The translations under genes were made by a program, and so were the position numbers. From Bacillus sp. FJAT-22090 (lineage in GTDB: Bacteria; Bacillota; Bacilli; Bacillales_A; Planococcaceae), in NCBI RefSeq assembly GCF_001278755.1, contig NZ_CP012601.1:1860001-1924000 (forward strand): a stretch of 64,000 nucleotides of DNA, written 5' to 3'. Positions 58,046 to 64,000 of the stretch are shown here, piece after piece. The notes under the pieces were generated by a model. That model searched no databases. It was not told the origin of the DNA and was given only the letters and a program-made list of their open reading frames with translations. Every line of letters starts with the position of its first letter. The first letter of the stretch is position 1.

Positions 58046-58528
58046 ATGAACTTTAAAACGACTGATTTATGTGATGATTTTTCAAATGAGATTCAAGTAA
58101 TTGGTTCGGATTTTACATCATACGGAAAAAAGAAAAGTTTTTCAGGACCTATTAGTACTGTCAAAGTATTTGAAGACAATGTCTTAGTAAAGCAATCTCT
58201 CGAAACCATACCATCAGGAAATGTTTTAGTAGTAGACGGCGGAGGATCTCGCAGATGTGCTTTATTAGGAGATCGTCTTGCTGAAATCGCTCAAGATAGA
58301 GGATTAGCCGGAGTCATTATAAATGGTTGTGCACGCGATACTTCAGAGCTATCCAAATTGGAAATTGGCATTTTTGCATTAGGAAGCAACCCATTAAAAA
58401 GTCAAAAAGCAGGAAAAGGTGAACAAGACGTAGCTGTTCAATTTTTAGGAGTCGAATGGAATCCAGGTTACTTTGTATACGCCGACGAGGACGGCGTCAT
58501 CGTTTCTAAACGAAAACTAGTAGATTAA
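58046..58528 (+). CDS. RraA-like / 4-hydroxy-4-methyl-2-oxoglutarate aldolase family protein
   Basis: A 160-residue member of the RraA/HMG-aldolase family. Recognisable motifs are TTDLCDDF at the start, GPISTVKVFEDN, VVDGGGSRRCALLGDRLAEI (ligand-binding Gly/Arg region) and INGCARDTSEL, with the Arg-Asp pair typical of the aldolase active site. Bacillales proteins of this type are usually annotated as RNase E regulators but more probably act as aldolases or oxaloacetate decarboxylases. AGGAGGC precedes the ATG. Monocistronic. Confidence 0.9.
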   Translation: MNFKTTDLCDDFSNEIQVIGSDFTSYGKKKSFSGPISTVKVFEDNVLVKQSLETIPSGNVLVVDGGGSRRCALLGDRLAEIAQDRGLAGVIINGCARDTSELSKLEIGIFALGSNPLKSQKAGKGEQDVAVQFLGVEWNPGYFVYADEDGVIVSKRKLVD

Positions 58529-58560
58529 AGAAAAAATCAACTACTAATAATAATTATCAA

Positions 58561-58594
58561 AAAAGACCTGCATGAGCATTTCATGCAGGTCTTT
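58561..58594. terminator. Bidirectional terminator between convergent rraA-like and exonuclease genes
   Basis: Perfect 14-bp arms AAAGACCTGCATGA / TCATGCAGGTCTTT with a 5-nt loop and A/T runs on both sides. Confidence 0.85.
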
Positions 58595-58600
58595 CAAGTT

Positions 58601-59323
58601 TCACATTCTTGCAAATCGATTATAAACATCATGCAATGTTTCACATCCAATTAGTTGCGCTTTTTCTAAGTAAATGCTCCATAGTTTTGCGGTCATTTTC
58701 GCATCACCTAATGCGTGATGACGACCTACTACAGGAATGTTGTTATGACTACATAAATCTTCTAACGTCGTCATATTCATTTTAGGTTCAATTATTTTAA
58801 AGAGAAAAGATGTATCTACAATTCGATGTTTGAAAGGTGTGCGAAACAATAGAGAACTTGCAGATTGCAAGAAGTTCCTTTCATGAGTAGCGTGATGAGC
58901 AACTAATGTGCAGTCTTGTTTATATTCAAGAAATTTTATAAAAACATCTGCTAATGGCTTCGCTTCTAATACTTGTTCATTGGTAATGCCAGTTAATTGC
59001 ACAATATGCTCTGGTATTTCCTTTTCATAACGGACTAAAGAATAAAAATTATCTTCTTCGAGAATGGTCGTGCCATACATTTTTGTTGCACCAATGGAAA
59101 GTATGCCATCTCCTTTTTCTGGAGAAAAGCCAGTTGTTTCTATATCAAACACGACGACATTTAACTCATGTAAGGGTATATTTAAAGCATCTTCTTGATT
59201 CATTTCTTTCTGCAAATGTCGTAAAAAGGCCATTTGTTGGGTATTTCGTATATCCCCAAGACCGATGTTCGTCCGCTTTCCTTGAAGCCCACGTAAAATT
59301 TGCATAAATGGTTCAAATGCCAT
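58601..59323 (-). CDS. DnaQ-like 3'-5' exonuclease domain protein
   Basis: A 240-residue DEDD-type exonuclease. The ExoI motif is VVFDIETTGFSPEKGD near 58-73, then HATHERNF (ExoII region) and HHALGDAKMTAKLW (ExoIII with His and Asp). A helical N-terminal extension of about 50 residues precedes the domain. The ATG at 59323 follows AAAGGGTG; an earlier in-frame start at 59353 lacks one. It lies downstream of the DUF294 gene. Together they recall proteins in which DUF294 nucleotidyltransferase and DnaQ-type exonuclease domains are neighbours. Confidence 0.87.
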   Translation of the reverse strand: MAFEPFMQILRGLQGKRTNIGLGDIRNTQQMAFLRHLQKEMNQEDALNIPLHELNVVVFDIETTGFSPEKGDGILSIGATKMYGTTILEEDNFYSLVRYEKEIPEHIVQLTGITNEQVLEAKPLADVFIKFLEYKQDCTLVAHHATHERNFLQSASSLLFRTPFKHRIVDTSFLFKIIEPKMNMTTLEDLCSHNNIPVVGRHHALGDAKMTAKLWSIYLEKAQLIGCETLHDVYNRFARM

Positions 59324-59439
59324 CTCTAACACCCTTTTTCTGTTCAAAAACACCTTAGCGTATTTGTGTACAAATTCATGCCACCATACTATTACTATTC
59401 AAAATTCGTTACTTTCTCTGTAACAGTTAACATGAATCA

Positions 59440-60399
59440 TTATTTGGATAAAGTGAAAGCTATCACTTCATCATGAAGCCTTTTACCATCCTTTATTATT
59501 CTCTTTATTCCTTTACGCTCTTCTTTAGATAATTTTTCTATATTTAAATTATGCGTATCTGTATAAGTTTCAGCTCGAAATAAAGACAAACGATAGTTTA
59601 ATAAGTCTGCAAAATTTTTTTCACAATTATGCAGAAGTTTTTCATAACCACTTTGGCGGATCAATGTGTTCATTCGGGTTAATGTAGAATTTTCATAAAT
59701 CCCCTCTTTAATAGAGAGTAATCGAACAGAGTTAACATAAGGTAAAAAGGCTGCATACTTCAAATTCACACATCCTTGATAAACACCATGTTGCTCCACT
59801 AAAATTTGCCCAAATGGTCCTATGACATTTTTCACATGCATAACATTAGCGATAAAACGATGGAAGAGATTCGGGCTTTGCAATTGATATTGATAAATGA
59901 AGTATTTTAATCGATGGATATAGCCGAGTTTACCGTGTAATACTCTTGCATCAAAAAAAATTTGTAAATACCTAATATTCTCCCAGCTTTCATTTTCCAT
60001 CCATTCCCGAAGTTGTGTATGCCAGTCTTGAAATGACTTGCACCAGATTGGATTAGAGCTCATAATATTCCCTTGACAATACGGATAACCAGTAATATTA
60101 AGTCCATATGATAGTTCTTCACCTAGCTTTTTAAAGTACTCATCATTTTCTTCATTCGATATTGCATAAACGATACCATGATCCTGATCACTTATAACGC
60201 CCTGTTCAAATCGTCCGCCACTCCCTGTTATAAACCATGTAAAGTCGCATGGAGGACTCTCACTTTTCATTTTGCATTTGGCCATTTCCATTACTTTGCG
60301 CATCACAAGATCATGAAAATCATTTAGAGAAACAGTATCATCCAGAAAGGTAGTAATATTTTCATCCTTCCATTCTCTAATAGATTCATACGTTTCCAC
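59440..60399 (-). CDS. DUF294 nucleotidyltransferase-like protein
   Basis: A 319-residue protein. The N-terminal nucleotidyltransferase-like region (about 45-160) has GSGGRFEQGVISDQDHGIVY, the G-S and D-x-D pattern of the polymerase-beta fold seen in GlnD and DUF294. A helical C-terminal DUF294_C region (about 170-310) follows. CBS and cNMP domains often attached to DUF294 are absent. A GTG start with AAGGAAG upstream. It lies 67 nt after the ammonium transporter gene in the same direction, past a terminator. Position next to amt hints at a role in nitrogen signalling, unproven. Confidence 0.82.
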   Translation of the reverse strand: METYESIREWKDENITTFLDDTVSLNDFHDLVMRKVMEMAKCKMKSESPPCDFTWFITGSGGRFEQGVISDQDHGIVYAISNEENDEYFKKLGEELSYGLNITGYPYCQGNIMSSNPIWCKSFQDWHTQLREWMENESWENIRYLQIFFDARVLHGKLGYIHRLKYFIYQYQLQSPNLFHRFIANVMHVKNVIGPFGQILVEQHGVYQGCVNLKYAAFLPYVNSVRLLSIKEGIYENSTLTRMNTLIRQSGYEKLLHNCEKNFADLLNYRLSLFRAETYTDTHNLNIEKLSKEERKGIKRIIKDGKRLHDEVIAFTLSK

Positions 60400-60420
60400 A
60401 ATAACACTTCCTTTTATGCA

Positions 60421-60450
60421 AAAAGCCCCTGATACAGAGGCTTTTTATTG
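60421..60450 (-). terminator. Terminator of the ammonium transporter gene
   Basis: AAAAGCC-CTG / CAG-GGCTTTTT hairpin with T/A runs on both sides, 17 nt past the amt stop. Confidence 0.75.
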
Positions 60451-60466
60451 TTGAGTTATAATTATT

Positions 60467-61729
60467 TTATGATTTCGATTCCTCTAAAATCATTTGTTCT
60501 GGATACCCATAATTACCGTGTTCGCTCATATCTAAGCCCATGATTTCTTCTTCTTCAGAAACACGAATGCCACCCATTACTTTTTTCATTATAAATAAGA
60601 TAGCATAGGAAACTATGAAAGCAAATAGACCACAAGCGACAACCCCCATTAATTGGACCCCTAATTGTTCCAATCCACCACCATAAAATAATCCTGGTTT
60701 ACCAACACTTGCAAGCTCTGGTGTGGCAAAGAATCCTGTTGACAAAGTACCCCACACACCCGCCGCTCCATGTACTGATAGCGCATAAATTGGATCATCA
60801 ATTTTTCTCTTTTCAAAGAATCTAGCGCTGTAGAATACAAGTACTCCAGCTATAAAACCAATAATAACAGATGCCCAAACATCTACAAATGCACAGGAAG
60901 CTGTAATGGCAACTAAGCCTGCTAATGCACCATTTAATATAGTTGTAATATCTGATTTTCCTAATACGACCCAAGAGATTAACGTTGCAGCAACTGCGCC
61001 TGCACCAGCAGCAAGTGTAGTATTTAAAGCAACAAATCCAAAGAATGCTCCATCTACTGATACTGTACTTCCTGCGTTGAATCCAAACCAACCACCCCAA
61101 AGGATTAATACTCCTAATGTCGTATAAACTTGGTTATGACCTGCAAGATTATTAGCTGACCCGTCTTTGTTGAATTTGCCGATTCTCGGTTTAAGCAACA
61201 TTGTTGCAGCTAACGCTGCCATTGCCCCAGTTAAATGAACTACAGTAGAACCCGCAAAATCTTGCTTGCCGTGCTCCGCTAACCAGCCACCACCCCATAC
61301 CCAGTGAGCAATAATAGGATATACGATAATTCCGAAAAGAATGGTAAAGATCACATAAGCTGAAAATTTTGCACGCTCAGCAAATCCTCCAAGAGCAATT
61401 GTCACAGCAATGCCTGCAAAAGCTAGTTGGAATACAAAAAATACAGTAGTAGCAAGACCAGCATCTTCGATAAGACTCCCATCGTAGAAAAAGTCTGACA
61501 TTCCAACCAAGAAATTTGCATTACCCCCAAAAATAAAACCGTAACCTAGTGCCCAAAACACTAATGAAGCTAAACCAAATGTGAAAATGGTTTTCCCTGC
61601 AACGTGACCCGCATTTTTCATCCGTGTAGATCCAGCTTCCAGAAGGATAAATCCTCCAACCATAAAAATAACTAAAATTGCAGCAACCATCGTCCATAAA
61701 CTGTTCATCAAAAACATGACTTCTTCCAT
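60467..61729 (-). CDS. amt: Ammonium transporter (Amt family)
   Basis: A 420-residue membrane channel for ammonium with eleven hydrophobic helices. The N-terminal LWTMVAAILVIFMVGGFILL, the conserved FVFQLAFAGIAVTIALGGFA, and VVHLTGAMAALAATMLLKPR are Amt signatures. The two pore histidines are expected around 160 (in VVHLTG) and 305 (in LSVHGAAGVWG). AAAGGGGGAG lies 8 nt before the ATG. Unlike many bacteria and B. subtilis (nrgA-nrgB), no PII gene (glnK/nrgB) follows. Two GlnR/TnrA-type boxes lie upstream. Confidence 0.95.
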   Translation of the reverse strand: MEEVMFLMNSLWTMVAAILVIFMVGGFILLEAGSTRMKNAGHVAGKTIFTFGLASLVFWALGYGFIFGGNANFLVGMSDFFYDGSLIEDAGLATTVFFVFQLAFAGIAVTIALGGFAERAKFSAYVIFTILFGIIVYPIIAHWVWGGGWLAEHGKQDFAGSTVVHLTGAMAALAATMLLKPRIGKFNKDGSANNLAGHNQVYTTLGVLILWGGWFGFNAGSTVSVDGAFFGFVALNTTLAAGAGAVAATLISWVVLGKSDITTILNGALAGLVAITASCAFVDVWASVIIGFIAGVLVFYSARFFEKRKIDDPIYALSVHGAAGVWGTLSTGFFATPELASVGKPGLFYGGGLEQLGVQLMGVVACGLFAFIVSYAILFIMKKVMGGIRVSEEEEIMGLDMSEHGNYGYPEQMILEESKS

Positions 61730-61752
61730 TAAATTACTCCCCCTTTTTATTA

Positions 61753-61769
61753 TGTTATGTTACATAACT
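61753..61769. promoter_or_regulatory. GlnR/TnrA-type box 1 (one mismatch) upstream of amt
   Basis: TGTTA-TGTTACA-TAACT, matching TGTNA-N7-TNACA except for the last base. It starts 24 nt before the amt start codon. Confidence 0.55.
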
Positions 61770-61775
61770 TAATAA

Positions 61776-61792
61776 TGTTAGGAAACATAACA
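61776..61792. promoter_or_regulatory. GlnR/TnrA-type box 2 (perfect) upstream of amt
   Basis: TGTTA-GGAAACA-TAACA, an exact match to TGTNA-N7-TNACA, 23 nt from box 1. In B. subtilis TnrA activates nrgAB through such a site; GlnR represses through the same motif. Confidence 0.75.
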
Positions 61793-62106
61793 TCATTTAT
61801 ATAATATTTATTTTACTTGTATTTTTCTTTAAGTCAATACCATTATCAGAATTTATTTTATTTTATGTCAATAAAAGTGACATACGAAAGAGTTACTAGT
61901 CCACTTAACTTTACTAAGGATTTTAATGGAGGGATAAAAAACGAAAAATATTGATCGTAAAAGCTTACTTCATATCCATCTCTTTTCTTTGTTTGCTTTA
62001 GGTTGTGGATGGGTTGGTCGATCCGTGGACTTGCAAGTGAGAACAACTACTCGGGAGATGCGATTGTCGATCCTCTATAATGTCAAAGAGTTCGTCCAGA
62101 AGGCAT

Positions 62107-62159
62107 CATATTTCTTGTGTACAGCCATTGTCGGTTTATGGCTGTACACAAGAAATATG
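62107..62159. repeat. Perfect 22-bp inverted repeat with 9-nt loop
   Basis: Arms 62107-62128 and 62138-62159 are exact reverse complements (start CATATTTCTTGTGTACAG). It lies in the 659-nt gap between amt and the Ser-rich gene, in which no other gene is recognised. No T run follows. It could be an element end, an RNA hairpin or a cruciform site. Confidence 0.85.
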
Positions 62160-62388
62160 AAAACTGATTTTATCAGTAGGAAGAATAATACCCAATTCAA
62201 TAATTTTCTATAAAAGGACTACACCCAAGTCGTAGCATTACGCCATTAGGTTAGTCATTCTTGGAAGGGAAATAATTATGTCTCTAAATAACAACGAAAT
62301 GTCTTTTCATTGATTGAGTTATTTGTCCCTTCAACAATAAATACGTTGCGTATTATAATCTAAATCTGTTATTAAGGAGGTGCCTGTT

Positions 62389-62718
62389 ATGGGAGGAAAA
62401 AAAGGAAATAGTGGTAGTTCATCTTCTGGAAGCTCGTCTACTGGTTCTACATCTTCAAGTCACTCTTCTAGTCGCTCTTCAAGTCATTCTTCAAGTAGTA
62501 GCTCACATGGCAAAAAAGGAAATAGTGGTAGTTCGTCTACTGGTAGCTCGTCTACTGGAAGTTCATCTACTCACAGCTCTTCTTCAAGTAGTTCTTCAAG
62601 TAGTAAATCACATGGCAAAAAAGGTAATAGTAGTAGTTCGTCTACTGGAAGTTCATCTACCCACAGCTCGTCTTCAAGAAGTTCTTCAAGTAGTAGCTCA
62701 CGTGGCAAAAGGAAATAG
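62389..62718 (+). CDS. Ser-rich tandem-repeat protein beside CotH (CotG-like candidate)
   Basis: A 109-residue protein built from imperfect repeats of a HGKKGNSGSSSTGSSST-like unit, with Ser over half of the residues and Lys/Gly/His/Thr the rest. A perfect AAGGAGGTG ribosome site precedes the ATG at 62389 (a GTG at 62380 is also in frame but too close). In B. subtilis the Ser/Lys-rich repeat protein CotG is next to cotH and is phosphorylated by the CotH kinase. This gene lies in the same position relative to a cotH-family gene at 63007. The repeat continues past the stop in another frame to 62767, since a run of six A is four at the last repeat, so the ancestral protein was about 125 residues. 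Confidence 0.72.
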   Translation: MGGKKGNSGSSSSGSSSTGSTSSSHSSSRSSSHSSSSSSHGKKGNSGSSSTGSSSTGSSSTHSSSSSSSSSSKSHGKKGNSSSSSTGSSSTHSSSSRSSSSSSSRGKRK

Positions 62719-62807
62719 TAGTAGTTCGTCTACTGGTAGCTCGTCTTCAAGTAGCTCTTCTTCATAAACCACATTTACTATAAACCCATTTAAAAGAAAA
62801 AGTTAGA

Positions 62808-62850
62808 AGCCTTCCTTTAATCAATTTCCATTAGGTTAAGGGAAGCTTTT
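62808..62850 (+). terminator. Terminator of the Ser-rich repeat gene
   Basis: AAGCCTTCCTTTAA / TTAAGGGAAGCTT stem with one bulge, followed by TTTT. Confidence 0.7.
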
Positions 62851-62890
62851 AATCCTAAGTAGTTGATTAATGCTAAATTCTATTCATTTA

Positions 62891-62948
62891 CTGACTACTA
62901 ACATAGCCCTCGTAAAAAGAAAAGTACTAAGGCTATGTTAGTAGTCAG
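62891..62948. repeat. Perfect 18-bp inverted repeat ahead of the cotH-family gene
   Basis: CTGACTACTAACATAGCC pairs exactly with its reverse complement 22 nt later. It lies 59 nt before the cotH-family start codon; a CATAG pentamer repeat follows at about 62957-62972. Could be a terminator-like stem or an operator for the spore gene. Confidence 0.7.
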
Positions 62949-63006
62949 CTCCAGCCATAGCATAGCATAGCATTTTACTAGCCATTAAATAGCAGGAGGT
63001 GATTAC

Positions 63007-64000
63007 ATGTCAAATCTAATTCCTTCTTATTTCTTAAAGATTAAAGAAGAAGACCTAAACCGTTTAAGAAAGAATCTAAAAAATGATGACTCTGTTTCCA
63101 GCAAGTTGAAGGTTGATAAAACCGTTTATGATATAAAGATTGCCTATCGCGGTGCTTATACACGAAAGTTTCGAAAACGATCCTATGTGATTGATTTCGA
63201 TTCCGAAATGTTTTTTGGAGCTCGTAAAATACATCTTAATGCAGAATACAGAGATCCGTCTCTTATTCGAAATAAACTATCGCTCGACTTCTTTCAAGAC
63301 CTTGGTGTTCTTTCTCCAGAAAGTCAGCATATAAACTTTTACAGAAACGGAACTTTTAAAGGGGTATATCTTCAATTGGAATCCGTAGATGATCTATTTT
63401 TGAAAAAAAGAGGGTTACCAGCTGGTCCCATTTATTATGCCATCAACAATGATGCAAATTTTTCCTTTACGAGAGACGAGAAGCCAAAGGAATCGCTTTT
63501 AGACGGCTATATACAAGCGTCAGGAGATCCATCAGACGATGACTTTCTTCATGATTTGATTACCATCGTAAATACGACGCCACAATCTAAGTTTCTCGAA
63601 GAAGTCTCCCAGTATATTAATATGGACAAATACTTGAACTGGTTGGTCGGGGCAATTTGCACAATGAACAACGACGGTTTTACTCACAACTACGCCCTTT
63701 ATCGCAATAGTGAGACACGTATGTTCGAAATACTCCCTTGGGATTATGATGCGACTTGGGGTCGAAAAGTCAGCGGTGGAATCATGGAGCATACTTACGT
63801 TCCTATTGAAGGCAAAAAAGGAAATCATCTATTATATCTTCTCATCCAATTACCGGAATTTCGAAGGCTTTATAAAGAAGTATTAGAAGAAATCTTGGAA
63901 ACTAAGTTTACGGTTAAGTACATGGAAAATAAAGTACTAGATTTACATCAATTAGTCCGTCCCAACCTCCTTCTAGATCCTTATAAAAATAATAAGGTTG
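63007..64000 (+). CDS. cotH: CotH-family spore coat protein kinase (partial, 3' end outside window)
   Basis: 331 codons present of the CotH family (usually 350-400 residues or more). It begins MSNLIPSYFLKIKEEDLNRL and shows family features: a DVKIAYRGAYTRKFRK-like substrate/ATP region (IAYRGAYTRKFRKRSYVIDF), GARKIHLNAEYRDPSLIRNK, and GVYLQLESVD. Later are YINMDKYLNWLVGAICTMNN and the metal-binding EILPWDYDATWGRK with the conserved Asp. CotH kinases phosphorylate Ser-rich spore coat proteins such as CotG. The GGAGGTGA ribosome site is perfect. The Ser-rich repeat protein just upstream is a natural candidate substrate. Symbol assigned by family and context. Confidence 0.88.
   Translation, partial: MSNLIPSYFLKIKEEDLNRLRKNLKNDDSVSSKLKVDKTVYDIKIAYRGAYTRKFRKRSYVIDFDSEMFFGARKIHLNAEYRDPSLIRNKLSLDFFQDLGVLSPESQHINFYRNGTFKGVYLQLESVDDLFLKKRGLPAGPIYYAINNDANFSFTRDEKPKESLLDGYIQASGDPSDDDFLHDLITIVNTTPQSKFLEEVSQYINMDKYLNWLVGAICTMNNDGFTHNYALYRNSETRMFEILPWDYDATWGRKVSGGIMEHTYVPIEGKKGNHLLYLLIQLPEFRRLYKEVLEEILETKFTVKYMENKVLDLHQLVRPNLLLDPYKNNKV

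Noticed and set aside
62411-62767. A Val/Leu-rich 118-codon frame overlapping the Ser-rich gene
   Set aside because: It is the Ser-rich repeat read in another phase; only its final part (from 62707) is in the original repeat phase after the A-run contraction.

Overview
The window is AT-rich with dense Bacillales-type gene order, an rRNA operon, and sporulation genes (spoVM, a cotH-family kinase gene). That points to an endospore-forming member of the Bacillales. A Planococcaceae/Caryophanaceae-type organism (Psychrobacillus, Lysinibacillus or Sporosarcina-like) is my inference from gene order and protein style, not a proven assignment.

Region 1 (1-18.8 kb) is conserved core. On the minus strand lie coenzyme A, primosome and ribosome-linked genes (gmk, rpoZ, coaBC, priA, def, fmt, rsmB), the prpC/prkC phosphatase-kinase pair, rsgA, rpe, thiN, a tiny GTG-started spoVM, yloU, fakA and a truncated sdaAB. 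On the plus strand are rpmB and rqcH. Three copies of a dispersed intergenic repeat sit here. One lies where rlmN is expected and supplies the last codons of rsmB; another lies in the gap between gmk and rqcH, where yicC/remA are often found.

Region 2 (19.0-21.4 kb) is an LXG polymorphic toxin with a probable immunity gene. Region 3 (21.7-32.3 kb) is a catabolic island behind a near-consensus sigma-54 promoter. It encodes two SDR dehydrogenases, a divergent split glycine-decarboxylase-like pair without GcvT/GcvH, an amino-acid ABC importer and a RocB-like peptidase, with its own sigma-54 activator upstream. Region 4 (32.9-38.3 kb) holds two ABC systems (yxlEFG-like plus a second pair), a GntR regulator and a divergent HTH regulator with palindromic operators. 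A small unrecognised gene and a PBP4-type carboxypeptidase follow.

Region 5 (40.9-47.1 kb) is a minus-strand 16S-23S-5S operon with a clear promoter and no tRNA in its spacers. Downstream of the intact 5S are three tandem 5S-fragment/spacer/terminator units of about 285 nt. Region 6 (47.5-51.8 kb) is a second LXG locus whose N-terminal toxin half and 5' region duplicate region 2. It has an intact toxin and an Imm22-like gene, followed by a graveyard of broken toxin tips and immunity genes.

Region 7 (51.9-61.8 kb) is mixed accessory and housekeeping: YitT, LysR, an oxidoreductase, two genes broken by point mutations, a low-complexity protein, RraA-like, an exonuclease, a DUF294 nucleotidyltransferase and an ammonium transporter behind GlnR/TnrA-type boxes. 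Region 8 (62.1-64 kb) has a perfect 22-bp inverted repeat, a Ser-rich repeat protein and a CotH-family spore kinase that runs off the window. The last two may be a substrate-kinase pair.
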